64,000 bases of DNA, taken from Phalacrocorax aristotelis. Taxonomy: Eukaryota > Chordata > Aves > Suliformes > Phalacrocoracidae. The stretch spans positions 38,334,115 through 38,398,114 of the forward strand of contig NC_134278.1 of NCBI RefSeq assembly GCF_949628215.1, read 5' to 3'. Positions 14,401 to 28,381 of this stretch are shown here, piece by piece; positions within the stretch are counted from its first letter, which is position 1, and each line of letters begins with the position of its first letter. The notes beneath the pieces were generated by a model. The model was not told where the DNA came from, did no database searches, and saw only the letters and a list, made by a program, of their open reading frames with translations. Made by a program: the position numbers and the translations under genes.

Positions 14401-17400
14401 TATTGAGAATAAAATTAGGTGTAGTGGTTGATTAGCAGTCATGATGGAAATGAGCAGTTGTATGATTTGCTCTGGTTTCACAAGGATGCACAGTATTTGA
14501 TGGATTTGATACACTCTGCTGATTTTTAAGTTTTGATAAAGTAATCCCAAGACTGATGTAATTGTTTCTGAATATGTCTTTTTTTACTTCCAGGTATGAA
14601 GACTGACATGGCCTTCTGTCTTCTCTACCAGCACTGGTTGCTGCAGTGTGACCACCCAATATCAGACTGCAGGTACAAAGGTGTGTTTTAACAGAACTGT
14701 AGGCCAAAGGATGATAAATGCCTGTGAGACAGCATGTACAGTAGTACACTCAGCTCTCTTCTGCTTTCTTTCCCAAATGGACAGTAAATTTTATGACCTG
14801 GTTCTGGGGCCTGAGACTGAGACCTCCAAAAAAGGGAGCCCAAGGAATACAATTGTGGCATATCTCACTGCACTCATAGTTGTATCTCATTTTCATAAAA
14901 GCTTGCCCTCAAGAATCAAGCCAGCTCCTATACTTTCATTCATTCTAAACGTTTCAGTGCTGCTGGGCAACCATGTATGCTATCTATAGGTATGCCTCTC
15001 TCTCCTCTTTTGACTGAGAGGGTACATCTCACACTGCCAGATAATGAATCAAGACGAGGATCCACATCTTCATGACTGGTAGGTGGGATTTTTGCAATGT
15101 AGTGAACACATCAGAGCACAGTAGCACAAACATAAGCAAAGGGACGCTATTTGGAAAACAGAAAAATTAAAAACAAAAGTGAATTCTCCCCCTCCACCCC
15201 CCATCTTTTTAAAAATATCCTGGAGGTTGAATAGTTCCTATTAGCTCTGCCAACCAAGACAACATTCTTCTCCACTCACTCTACGAGGTCCCCACAAAGC
15301 ACAAATTCATAGTACTTATGTAGTTTGACTTTCTGCGTCAGCATAGCTTAAAGAACGCTTCTTTCTTGGAAGACACCAATCTCCCTTTATGGTTTCACTA
15401 CACAGGCAATATTTTCAGATGTGCAAAGGGGAAATCTTTCTTAGCAACTGAACTAAAAGCATGGACCTTTTCCCCCAGAGCAACACAGATGGCCTCATCA
15501 TCTCCTGTGCAAAATGCTAGAAGTACTCTCTCATCTGTTCTGGATGGAAAAAGTCTGCAAGTTGCCTGCAGGGAGGCCTCCCAAAAAAGTGCGAATCTGT
15601 GGATCAGTCATTAATCAGTGTGTAAAAAGAAGGTGCTGGCTAGCTGTCAAGTTCAGCTCAGTTGCTGCCGCGCTCTCAGAGGCCTCGTATGCATTTTGCC
15701 ACTAGATGACACTGTCGAGACACATTTGTTCGTTCATCCTGCTTCTCCAAAGGTGTTCAGGAAAACCAAATTTAAAAAAAATAAAATTGCAAGATATATT
15801 TGTTAGTAGCATTTTGGAAAGCCTTATTCTTAAAACATGAGGGGAAAATACAATTGAAGAAGCTAAAATTTCTAGCAAATGTGGTATAGCTTCCTGAAGT
15901 AGAACCAGGGAAAAATCTTTTCAGACTATTTCAAGTAAACGAGTTCACTTTGTATTCAGCTGTTTTAGATAGTTATGGTACCACTTAGAGACAGAGTGAA
16001 TTTCTTTCACCTAATCACAACCCTATGCAAACATTATAGAATCAAAATTAGGGAGAGAAGGCAGAGTGTGAGATTTCTATTTAATTTGGACAGGAAAAAA
16101 TATTTGTCCTTCCCCAGTTTTGCCAAAGTCCTCTTGTCTGGGAATATATGCTTTCCTTGCTCAGCTGAGAAACCTCTATTCCTTCTCACATGAAAGACGG
16201 CTAATAACCAACAGCCAGGAGAAAAAGAAAGCAACCCATAAACTGGGCCATTCTTAGCCCTTCTTTGCCCAATAGGGAAGAAAATAAGAAGTCTCCCATT
16301 GCCCTGAAGGTGTTGTGTGGAGTAGGAGGGCTCCATCCAGCTATTTGATTGGGACTAGAGCAAATTTGCAATCCTCTTTCTAGACCTTGAAAACTGAAAT
16401 CATTCCTTAGTCATGTGTAGTCCTCCTTCAGACACAGAATGCGTCCACATGCTCCTGCATTTGTTTGGTCTGGTGGTTTTCTGAACAGCTACCCTTGTGC
16501 TAAATATTGCTCAGCTCCTGCCAAGGTATCTGCAGGCAGCGGGACTGTTTCCAGGCTCAGGCAGGCTAGCAGAACAGGGACACTGACCTGAAGCACCAAC
16601 TGAGAGACAGTGACACTCTGCTGTAATTCCGATGGCATTTTGAGCAAACATGAGACTGTTTTAATTTGGCATCATTTGGAAGGGAAATAAAAGGACTTGT
16701 GCTCAGAATCTGTAAGTGGCAATTCAGTGAATGTTCAGTACTTTGAAAAATGAAATAAAACCTGAGTATTTGAAATTCAAAAAGATGTTAAAAATGCAGA
16801 GACATTCATTCATCCTTCGTTTTTAAAATTCTTTTTTTACCATGCATACATCTTCCATAGCTGTTGGTGCTTGAGAGTTTGGTCAGCAGTAAATTGCTTC
16901 TAGAACATGTGGCTGCTACTTCTTGGAAAACAGTCTTATCAGCTCGGTCTTTTTTTTAAATCTTTTTTTAAACAGAATAAACCTCTGAGGGCAACATTAC
17001 ATAAAGGATTGGATTAAGTTTTTACCAAGCTGGTAAGTATTTGCTCAGGTCACTGAAGATATTGTAGACACACATCACTAGATCTACACTATATCCTGAA
17101 GTGATATGGATTTCAAAAATACTCCTCTTTTAAACACAAATCAGACCAGATCTTGTTTTCAGCTGAGCCTCACAAACCTGCTTGATTACAGCTGACCGAA
17201 CTGCAGCATGGCCATAGAAATGAATGTCTGGGGCAGAGGACAGGATGGAGAGGCAGGAGTTTCGTGGGCCAGCTTTGCCAACAAAGAAAACATTGCGGGC
17301 TACGCCATAGTCTGTTACACAGCTCGCAGCACCCTTCTGACACCTTCTGTGTCAGCAGTAACTCTAGAATACTAGCATAAAACTGCCCAGACCACAAATG

Positions 17401-20400
17401 GGTATTTTAGCAGAGGTATGTAACATTTTCCAGATAAGTGGTAAAATACTTCAAAATCACTATGACAGCCAGGAAGCTCCAGGTCGACTCACCGTACCAG
17501 TTCTATTTCAGCTGCTTCACATAATGACAGTGTAAATGTAATAGGGACTACCAAGAGTACAGGCTCCTAGTCCTGCAAAATAGTACAGAAAAAGATTAGG
17601 TAAGAAAAACTCATAGATGAAAATGGTTTTTAAGTGCTGGGTGTCAGTTCACAATGACATGATTGAGAAAACCCCTGGGGCTTGCCCTGCTTGCTGGCTG
17701 GGGTGGTGGGATCCCTGGCTGCGAGACCCTGCCCACCCCAGGGGAGCCACTGCCACTCCAGCCCCCAGCCGTACTGTGCCCTGACATCTGCTTTATCTCA
17801 AGGAGGGGGTTGCAGAGAGTAGGAAGAGCTATTTTGCCACTTTTTGTTCCCCACTAATGGTGGTTTCTCTCTGAACATACCCATTTGTTTGCCAGGTATT
17901 CTTCCTTGCTCCCTCAGCTCTATTTTTATAGAAAATAGTAGGAAGAAAGCAAGAAAGATCATTTTTCATGCCAAAGCTCATTAAGCAAATTTGGTTCAGC
18001 TCCCAAAAAAGAGAAAAGGAAAGGAAAAAAGTAACTCAGGAGCCTGTTTTTACCTGTACTTCAGTAGCATCCTTAATGAGCTGACCTGTGAGAAATTATT
18101 TTTGTCTACCTTTTAGTTCCCTTTTAAAGAGTTTGCAGCAATGCCTCACCTCAGCATTGTCTTCTGTCTTGGCTCAGCTATACAGTAGCACAACAAAACC
18201 TTTATTAAGTTCTTACCAGTGCAGGCACATTTTATACTAAGCGGCCTTATGCTGTCCTTCCACCAAAGCATGTAAAAACAAGGCTGGGGCAAAAGATTCT
18301 CAGAGGTGGCATTCTGAGATTAGAGACCCACTAAGAAATTTTCAAGTGACTGGTGTTGCACAGCTGTGAAAGGGATGAGACACAATTTTTGTAACAAACA
18401 GGTCCAAATAGATGGGGTTTAATGATACCATGTAGTCAATGTGATGATTCACTGGTTAGTCTGTAGGACATTGCTGTTACAAGCCCTCCGCAGGGTCCTT
18501 TTCTTTCTGCAGCCTGCTTTTATATGACTTAAAGCTTTGTGCTCAGCCTGTTTCAGCCTGAACAGATTACAGCCAGCTTTTTCTCAACTCCTTCCAACAA
18601 AAAGCTCTGTACTACCAGTACAGGAAATATCCTTGTACAACCACATTTCCCCTGTCCTTACACATAGCCAAACACCAAAGCTGGCATAGCTTTATGCAAA
18701 GGAGGCTGAAGGGGAAGAAAATAACAGAAAAATTCTTTTATAAAGGCAGCTTCTGAAAAGTAAGAAGCTTAATCTGTCTGCCCCAGTCTCCTGAGGGGTA
18801 CCTCCCTCTAACAGCTAGTAACCCTCTGATCTGGGACTCAGTCACTCCTTGCATAAAAATGGCATATGCTGCTGAACCTTCAGATACCTCAGCACCTACA
18901 GGTATTTTAAACTCATAAGCACTCACAAAAAGTTGTGTCCAGATGGTGTAAGGCTTAAACATAGTTTCCCCCTCTCACTGGGATTTGATTACCTCCTACC
19001 TTGCTCCTTATATTGCTTATACTGCTTGTACCTTCTAATTTATATCTCTGTAAAGCGTTGCCATTTTGATAAGGTGACACTATACACACACCTGTAAGTG
19101 GCTGCATAGGATATAAAGTAGGAAAAGATTAGGTCTGTGGTCCAATCTGTCCTGCAGAAAGAGAAAACAATCTGGAGAGAAGGAGAATAGGAATTACCAG
19201 CTGCCGAGGACAGCAGAAGATAAACAAAACTATTATTCTCCCATCAGTCAAGGAAGCAGAAAAAAAAATCTGCAGTGAACTCAGACACTTCGTCTAGAAT
19301 TGCTTTTCTCACATCCCCAAATGTAGGTATTTAATGAAAAAAAGTCCATAAAAATGTTTTCAGATTTTTTTTTCCTGAAAGCATATGAACCAATGTCATC
19401 CCGTTACCTTCAACAGAGTGCTCGGTCACTAACAAACAGCCGTGATTCATTCTATAGCACCCTTACAGGGCACTTATCAGTATTTACCTATGGTCAGCAA
19501 GCACAGCAATGCCTATAACAACATAGCTGAAACAGTAGGCATCTGCCTCATGCACCGGAAAACCTGGTACAGAGGTAATTTCTTCTCTCGATGCAAGAAA
19601 GAATACTTTGAGTGCATCTCTCATGCTGCAGGAGGAGTGCTGAAAAGATTAATGCTTCTGAATAAGGAAGCCAGGCTATCAACAGCTGCCCTTGCCACTC
19701 GCCTGAGGAGAAAGTGTTTCTTTGCTGTCCTTTGCCTCCTGGGGGACATGACAGCCTCCCCGTAAGACTACAGCTGCTTGAAAAAGTTCAGGTCTGTGAC
19801 TCTGTAATGTTCCTAATTGGTCTTTTTTACCAATATGTGTGATAAAACCATGCAGCAGTAGGTATTTGTAGTGTTTGTGCATAGTTCAGACATACATATA
19901 TACAGCTTATAATATAATCGTATCCACCAATGCTAGTCAGACTTTCTACGTGCAGCTAAGCAAACGGGGCTGACTCGAAGTACTACAGCTATGGCCCCTT
20001 CAGAAGCCATTTTACCTTGGAATACTTTTTGGCTTCCCATTAGATCTATCCCCCATGCCCAATTATATCAACATTTTAATTCTCTGAAGTAAGATAAATG
20101 CATAAATCCCAATACTCCTTATGAAGGATTTAGATAAAAATGAAAAAAAGAAATATGTACAAGGTTACAACTGTCAGCTTGTTCAAAATGTAAGTTTTGA
20201 AGCTATCCTGTGAGAAGTGCTGATAATAATAAAAACTGATTCAACTGGGTTCATAAATCTGTTGATTACTGTGAAATATTAATACTTAATGCATCTGTTA
20301 CACTGTCTAGAGGCTGCTCTTTATGGTGAGTTGAAGAAAAGCATCAGACATCTCCAGGATGCTCTACAGATCATTACAGAAGTTTTTTAATAGCTGAAGA

Positions 20401-22049
20401 GATACTTTGTCCATAAAGGGAGTTTAGAGAGCCATGGCAGTTGTAGACACACTTAGGATACCGAAGCACCAAAGAGGAACAACACCAGTAATAAAATGGT
20501 GTGTGCTAAGCAATGTAATCTGGTGAATAGCTTTAATCAGTCTCCCAGAAAAGTCCAGAAATGGAAGGGAGAAATTAGTAAAGGACATGAATGGGTTAAA
20601 AGAGGTCAGCACTAACTCTGCTTTCATGGAAGTCAGTGCCTTCCAGAGGAACAAAGCAGGATAATTTTTAAAAAAACAGTACCTGTAGTCCTTTCTTATT
20701 CATTACCTGTTTTCCCAAAGCAAAATTTTCTTGTGGGGTGAGAAATAAGCACTGCATTATCCTAAGGATCTAGATTTCTGTTACTCTTACACTGAATAAC
20801 AGGCAAGCAGGCATATTTTAGTTGATACAAGTGCTAGTAGAGGGCTGATCTTCTTTCTGTCTCTGTTTAGATGGTGCCCAATTTGGAGTGCAGCTCACTT
20901 CACAGGACTCAGCTAGAAATGGAAATGTAATATATGGAGCTCTTTGTAGAATCAGCATTGAAATTTAGTCAAGCAGCTTCTGTAATTTTAAATCCGTTCT
21001 GACCCAGCAGAGTTATTCCCTTCTTATAATTAAGTCTATCATAACTATAATAGGAGCCGTATCTGAAGTTGGAGAAATGCTACTTTAGCAAAAAGAATAT
21101 GATAAAAACTGCTTCGGCAGAAGTGGAAAATGTTCAAAGATATTAACTTTTTGAAAGGAAACAGTAAACAAGTCATTTAAGCTGCCAAAATAATCCTTTT
21201 CCTTATTTTCACATTATTGTGTTTGTACAAGGACCATCTTGTAAACAAAATAATATATTCTAGAATTTGCATCTAACATTCCACCTGAAATAATTCCCAT
21301 CCACTGCAATAAAAGCAGTTTTTTTACTTCTGCTCCACATAATCCATCTCTGGGATTCTCAAGCTGCCAGGTATTTTATATGACATGCTTATAGCAAACA
21401 GGAAAAAATTTCACTCCATTCCAATAAAAATGGTTGGTCTCAGCATATTAATGCAGTCAAAGCAATCTGGTATGCAAAAGAAATGAAAACAGCTACAGTA
21501 GGTTGATAAGGAACAAACAGATAGGAAACAAAAGAAGCCAATATAAGTGATTAATTTTGAATAAAATGAAAAGTTCTGGCTGACTTAAAACCTACAGTCT
21601 GGTCACCTAATTGATTGCCAAAGCTATCTGACAGTGCATGGAACAGTCCAATGTAACTGATAGATAGGAAAAAAACAACACTTCCATGCATCAGGACCAG
21701 TTTCAGGTAGACAAATGTCACTACACAGGAACGTGTGTAGTGACTGAGGTTACAGCCTAAGATATCCATATGCAAAGGCTTTCTGCTATGGACCTCCTCT
21801 CTTCCACAAAGGATGGAGGTATATGCATGGTCCCATGCTCATTTACGCAGAGGCAGCATAGATCCATGAGAAAGTAGTTTTGTACTAATCCAGAAATACA
21901 AACAAGCCTGATTGTATAAATATAAGACAGGTTAGTTTTCCAAAATCAGAAATGTTTTATTACTGCAGGTAAACAAGCCAACCACTGAGAAACAGAAAGT
22001 CAATTGTAGGCTTAACAAACTAAAAGTACTCCTCTCAAAATTCACTTGA
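8481..22049. other. Intergenic, no gene recognised
   Basis: Mostly AT-rich sequence with scattered short open frames and no recognisable protein family. Locally GC-richer patches occur at about 12.73-13.15 kb and 17.66-17.80 kb, without an identifiable gene. A perfect 11-bp inverted repeat lies at 21717-21744. I recognise no tRNA, microRNA hairpin or intact transposon. If human gene order holds, this is the spacer between the divergent IBTK and TPBG promoters and may hold regulatory DNA that cannot be identified by eye. Confidence 0.5.
21717..21744. repeat. Perfect 11-bp inverted repeat with 6-nt loop
   Basis: GTCACTACACA at 21717-21727 and its exact reverse complement at 21734-21744 flank the six bases GGAACG. 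Pairing stops immediately outside the arms. It could form a short hairpin or be a dyad protein-binding site. No function is assigned. Confidence 0.8.
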
Positions 22050-22955
22050 CATAGAGTCATAGAATCGTAGAATGGTTTGGGTTGGAAGGGACCTTAAAGA
22101 TCATCCAGTTCCAACCACCCACCATGGTCAGGGACACTTTCCACTAGACCAGGTTGCTCAAAGACCCATCCAGCCTGGCCCTGAACACTTCCAGGGATGG
22201 AGCATCCACAACTTCTCTGGGCAACTTGTTCCAGTGCCTCACTACCCTCAGAGTGAAGAATTTCTTCATTATATCTAATCTAAATCTACCCTCTTTCAGT
22301 TTAAAGCCATCACCCTGTGTCCTATTACCACATGCCCTTGTAAAAAGTCCCTCTCCAGCTTTCTTGTAGGCCCCCATCAGGTACTGGAAGGCTGCGACAA
22401 GGTCTCCCTGCAGCCTTGTCTTCTCTAGGCTGAACAATCCCAGGGTTTCTTCGTAGGAGAGGAGCTCCAGCCCTCTGATCGTCTTCATGGCCCTCCTCTG
22501 GACTCACTCCAGCAGGTCCATGTCCTTCTTATGTTGGAGGCCCCAGATCTGGATGCAGTACTCCACGTGGGGTCTCACCAGAGCTGAGCAGAGAAGCAGA
22601 ATCACCTCCCTCAACCTGCTGGCCACACTTCTTTTGATGCAGCCCAGGACTATGGTTGGCTTTCTGGGCTGCAAGCACACACTGCCTGGTCATATTGAGC
22701 TTCTTAACCAACACCCCTGAGTCCTTCTCCTCAGGGCTGATCTCAATCCATTCTCCGCCCAGCCTATACTTGTGCTTGGGATTGCCTGACCCATGTGCAG
22801 GACTTTGTGCTTGGCCTTGCAGAGCTTCATGAGGTTCACACTAGCCCACATCTCAAGCCCATCAAGGTCCCTCTGGATGGCATCCCTTCCCTCCAGCGTG
22901 TCAACCTCACCACACAGCTTGGTTTTGTCAGCAGACTTGCTGAGGGTGTAATTAA
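22050..22955 (-). mobile_element. CR1 LINE, 5'-truncated
   Basis: The left end carries the tandem 8-bp CR1 3' terminal repeat, which reads as ATTCTACG and ATTCTATG on the minus strand. Next comes the well-known CR1 3' untranslated block around 22076-22120 (GGGTTGGAAGGGACCTTAAA on the plus strand). Translating the minus strand gives the C-terminal part of the CR1 second open reading frame up to the reverse-transcriptase catalytic region. The element stops at about 22950, as expected from incomplete reverse transcription. It is non-autonomous and cannot move. I saw no target-site duplication, which is normal for CR1. Confidence 0.93.
22144..22952 (-). pseudogene. CR1 ORF2 remnant (reverse transcriptase C-terminal part)
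   Basis: The remnant is read from high to low coordinates. The fragment near 22917-22946 encodes LSKSADKTKL, where an active CR1 enzyme has an (F/Y)ADD catalytic motif, so one catalytic aspartate is replaced by lysine. It continues with KLCGEVDTLEGRDAIQRDLD. After frame breaks, the terminal segment at 22488-22144 contains LFSLEKTRLQGDLVAAFQYL and HWNKLPREVVDAPSLEVF, typical of the CR1 C-terminus. Several frameshifts or stops interrupt the frame. The protein is not functional. Confidence 0.88.
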
Positions 22956-25900
22956 TTGAATGAAAAACTAGCTCTCTTGCTATCCAACTGAAGACCTCTG
23001 CTATGCACAATTAACACATGCCTAGACATATTTAGTTCTCTTTTATTCTGAAGCTCAGCGTTTGACCTTTTCACACACTCAGTATTGATTTCTACAAATT
23101 ATTTTTAGATTAAATAATTACAGCACTTTTTTTTTTCTCCAAGATGAAGCTGCCATTAAAAAGTATGGGATACATTCTCCCCATTCATATTTCACTAGTA
23201 AAGACATTGCCTGAACAATTAATAAACCTTCTTTAAGACTACATTTCGCAAGGTAAGACATGAGATTTAATAACTGTAACCGAATTTCTTTCTTTTTTTT
23301 TTTTTTTGCCTTATAGACTGAATAATAAGATTTAGGCAACAACAAGAAATGCTAATTTCATTTTTCCCTATTCGCAAGGGAAATATTTTGATATTATACA
23401 TAGAACCTTCATTTTTAAGTAGTGCTATTCTACTCATCAGGAATCTGCAAACAGTACAAACTTACCTTGTGGAGGCACTGACTGTAAGTATTAGGGATGA
23501 GAATATCTCTGTAACCAGGAAATAGTTAAAAGTCCTAAGAAGTGCCCTGAATTGAGAATTTAGTTACTTACAATGAATAAATTAAACACCTGGAACCACA
23601 ACAAGGTTAGCATTCCCTGAAGTGGGGAGTTTTTTTCTGAATTAAGGAATTTATCTTCCCTCAGAATCAGAATCTGAATTCACATGCTGATGGATTATCC
23701 ATTAGCCTGTTATCAATTAACCTGAAGGAAACAAAGGCCTTAACTGAGGAAGAAATAATGAGAAGAGTTAACATGCTTTTAAGAAAGCTGAAAAAGATTT
23801 GAGATAACAAAATGATTGTCCCAGTTTTTGTGTTCTGTATCTCTACAGTGTAAACGGCAACTATAAAACCTGGGGATTACTTCATCCTATCTCAACTGGA
23901 AAACTATTTCGTTCTGAGCCTGCAACATAAGTAATTGTGTAATCAGATTAAAACATTTCTACAAAGCTTCTGCTCCCATTAAAAACATCTGCAGTGTGTC
24001 ACATTACCTGTGGCTTTCACGACTTTACAGCACTGCCTTTCTTACACACATCTTGGTTAAAATGCCCGTCCTTGCCTTTCTTGAGACTTTTTCAACATAT
24101 GTTTTCCTTCTCTGCTTACACAGGCTTATTTTCTACACTGGTCAATACTTTGTAAAAATTCGCCATCCAGGACAAATATATAAGTAAGTAATGTTCCATC
24201 AAAGGCACCATACAGCCAGGGTTTATTGGGGTTTTTCAAAGAGATTTAGGAGACACCAAATGAAGTGTTGAGAGTTAAGGCAAAGCACAAGCTTCAGTGA
24301 TCCATCTGATTTTGGGGAACTGTTACTGCCTTCCAAGTCACTAAAATCTTTGGCTCATGAAACTGTGGCCAATAGTCCTGGCAGTCATCCTGTGCTCCTG
24401 GAAGGTAGGAACATGCTGTCACTGAAAAGGAGTGTGATTTTAAGAGCATCCTTGACAATGCCACACTCTTCGTTCAGCCTGAAAGATAAAAATAATTAAA
24501 GGCACCTCTATATGGGGATAAAAGACAAGTCAAGCTGTGATTTGAGAAGTGTTCATGGGACAGACAGCACTTACACAAGCTAAAGAGTCAGTTATGGCCA
24601 TGCAGGTCTCTGTACCTAAAGGGGTAGAAGAAGAGTTGAGCATCCCAGTGGGAAGCTGAGAGGCACTCAGAGCTTTCAGGGGAAGTATGGGATGGATGGC
24701 ACATTATGGTTGTCAAATTGCCCAAGGAGGCAGTCTGTGAAACATCAGAGTTAGTCAATGCAGCTGAAAAAGGGTTGCAAGCTATATTTGATTGCTGTCA
24801 CAAATTCACTAAACAGACAAGATTTGTCCAGAAAGGTCCACAGTGACATGGTCAACATTTTTTCTCTTTGCTGTAATGAAGAAAGATTTTTGGCTCTGTT
24901 GATGATGAGTGATCATGGCATTTAAGTTCTTCATTGATACCAGAAGACCCAAGTTTGATTCTCTGGATGCTTCTGAAGCCCTTTATTATCTTTAGATAGG
25001 AGAAAGGAATTTTTTGAATTATGCTAAGTATCTTCAAAATTATACAGAAGTATGCATGAAGGAGAGTTTTGAGAAGACATGTCCCATGGGAGTGATGCAT
25101 GTGCTCAGGGAAAATCATAATCCAAAGCATACAACTTGTATGCATGCTTAAAGATCAGCTAAAAAAAGTCAGCCTCTCATTTGTTTTCCAAAACCATTTT
25201 CTCCATCAATTTTCAATTATGTTTGCCCTCAAAAAGTAAGGGGCAGGGAGAGGGGACAGAGCATCTAAGTATGTCCATTAATGTTAACGTGTGCATTATT
25301 GTCCCAAGCGGCAATACCCACTGTACAGATTACATACAAGCTAACAGGCATGCTTTTTGATAAGTTTTCTCGAATGGTACAATTTTCCAAAACATCAAAA
25401 AGACTTAGAAACTGGGAAACTTGGGCTTCTTGATATCAGTCACTTCTGAAGAGAAAACTTAGAAGAGCCTTTACCTTTACTGCAGATTTCACTGTAAGGC
25501 TAGAGATACCTAGCCTTACATAGCAGGTTAACTGAGATACTTGTAGCTCTATCCACAGCTACAAAGAACAGCATCTGGCAGTGTGTGCATTATATAGTTA
25601 GTTTTCCATTGGGTGGCTCCACTGGGTTTGAGGTACGCCAACATATTATTTCCTGAAGGAAAAGCAGAAGAATACAGGCTTTTGAAACAGTTCTAGCCAG
25701 CGCTAGAGCTCCTAGCAGCATTAAATGAAATCTTGCCCAAGGCCAGTCTTTATTCTCTTGTATTTTTCCAGCTATTGAATTTGCCTTTGTTCTCTTGCAA
25801 CTCTGAACTGTGACTTGGCAATGTGAGATTGGCAAAGCGAAGGCATTTTTCACACTGATACTAGATGCTGGACAAAATACCAGCTGTCTGGAGATTCAGC

Positions 25901-28381
25901 TGTCATCAAAGCTACCTCTATGTAAAAGCAATAGATGATTATCTTTGTAATACTTTTTGAGTTTCAGTTGAAAACACAGTGAAGAACAAATGAATGCATC
26001 CTGCCCTTTTTTTTTTCCTTCTATCTCATCTGGTTCTGTTTCCTGGCTTGCAGCAGTCCTGTAAAAGTACATGAGTTTGCAGTTTGTCTAAGCATGCCAT
26101 AAAGAACAAGTTGACTGGAAGGAAAAGTGCAAAAATGTTAGCAAGCCACTTTTCTGTCACTGTGGAATGGTAAAATTTTAAAAATTTTACTTGTAGCCTC
26201 AAAAATGCCAAGGTATTATGCAGTTCCTATTCATTGGAATAGGAATATATAAACATAACAAGCCATGCTCCTGTATATTTGCAAATACTAAAAATTGGCT
26301 TTTTCAAATGAAGATTACTGTTTTCCATTCAAGAAAGCACTCACAGCCTAGTATCGTTTAGTCCAGCTTAAATGCATCCAAGACCTCCACACCCAGTGTG
26401 ATCAGTTCCCAGTTACAGCAATAACAATCATCAGTGAATTTATAACAGAAGCAATGAAACATATCCAGCACCGAAAACTTCAGTGGGATTTTTTTTCTTC
26501 CAGTATGACCTAACGATGATTTCATCATCTTAACAACAGTTTTCTGGCCATTTTCGCTGGCACCACATTCATTTTAAAATGCCATCCTTATTTACTTGGT
26601 ATCAGCATCCTGAACTTCAGAATATTTTAACCTAGTTATAAAAGGACCGATTTTTGCCAGCCTGGATCTATTTTCATGTCACACACCTCTTCAAGCAGGA
26701 AAGCCTCAGCAAGAACACATTTGTTATGTTGTCTTGCATCACCTCCTCTGGGGGCTCGGTCGGGCTGGCAGTTGTGACACCGCCTCCTATTCCCCACTCT
26801 GCTGTGTTTCAAGTGATGCATCCGGGGTTTGGTGGGGTTTTTTTTTTGCTTCAACATTGCATAACAAAAATATTCTCTCTTTCAAAAAAGAGTGTGACTT
26901 GTAGAATCAGATTTCTTCCACTTAGGGGAACCCCTATATCTGTGTGCTTGTATTGCCTTGAGGTTATCAGCAACCTTTTCCTTCCTTTTACCTTTTTGGG
27001 GTATGAATAGTAGGGAGAAGGACATGGGGACCGAGACCCTTAGTCTGTGCTGTAGGCTGTGACTGTTCTGTCCCAAATGTGAGTCAGAGCAGTCTCAGTT
27101 AGTTTCTGCTCTCCTCAATCCCCATGAAATAAATTGTGGGTATACATGGTTGACCCTGAAACTAGTACAACCCTTCAATGTGCTCCATGTCCATACCGCA
27201 TTTCCGTGGAGGTCATCTGCACCCAGAGAAGGGAAAGAGCTTCAGAAAGCCACTTTAGCCCCTTCAAGGCATTTTTGCCCTGTGAATATGGCACAAGGAG
27301 GCCCTAATAAAACAAAGAAACAAGCCGACAACTTCATCTGCAAGACTTCGCAGGACCTATATTGTGCAAGTGTGTTTCTAAGTTTATTCAATGACATCAA
27401 GGGTAAACTGTGGTTTTGAAGTGCATTACAAATTTATCAAAATCTAAAATTAACGTGGTCAGTATTAGGGCATCTGTTGAATTTTAAGAGTAGGAAGTTC
27501 TGAATTCCTATAAAAAAATATTTTTAATAAATACTTGTTAACAAATATATTCAGATGACCAGAGAATTTCGTAACTGCAACTGGTAAAAAAAAATTTCTC
27601 CCAGAAAAATATTCAAATACTTTTGCTTGTCACCTGTTAGTTATACTGTAGGGAAAGATAGATCAAAGCTAGATTTAAAAAAAAAAATCAAATGTTTTCT
27701 GTTTGCTCCCTTATGCTCAGAAATTACAAATATAAATATTTTAGAATTTCACCCCCTTCATTCTTATGTCTCTTACTCTCTTTGGCCACAGCATGTAACT
27801 GATTTAATTAGGTCTGCTGCTTCACTTCCATCTTTTCCATTCTTTTGGCCTTTTATGATTGAAATCTTCCAGAGCTAGAAAATTAAAAGAGATGCTGTAA
27901 ACTTTTAACTGTTTTCCTTTTTTTTGTTTTTAAACAAAATATTAAGGATGCAAGATTTTGTTTTAAAACTTCAGGTTAAAAGAGAAGAATATTCCAACAT
28001 AGGGAGAATCTTTTGATGGGAAAATCTTTAAAGTGAAAAAATTTAGCTAACAGTGTTCATGTTCATGATACTGAGGTTTTTCTAGCTCCTGCTTGGAAAG
28101 TCCATCACCCACAAATCACTGGAGGTTGTGAAAAAAAGATTGTGGATTTCATGTTTGTGTTTGTGTGGAATTGAATGTCTTTCTTCAGGAACCTCTGTTG
28201 GCCACCATAAGAGACAAAATGCTGGACTAGGCGGACTTTCGCTCCAATGCCATAACAAGACTGGCTCTTTTTCTGGCACTGAAGCTCCTTCCAGTTTATA
28301 TTCAAGAATAATAAACATGAGGCAACCTCAAACCTCTGGCAATTATAACAGACTTCATAATGTAAAATGCATGTAATACCC
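22956..28381. other. Intergenic, no gene recognised
   Basis: AT-rich sequence with a T15 run at about 23293-23307 and an AT-rich 21-bp near-palindrome at 26170-26190. Open frames are short and unlike any family I know. I see nothing else that can be supported. Confidence 0.5.
26170..26190. repeat. AT-rich palindrome, 10-bp arms
   Basis: GTAAAATTTT and its exact reverse complement flank a single A. Low sequence complexity makes a chance origin likely. Confidence 0.75.
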
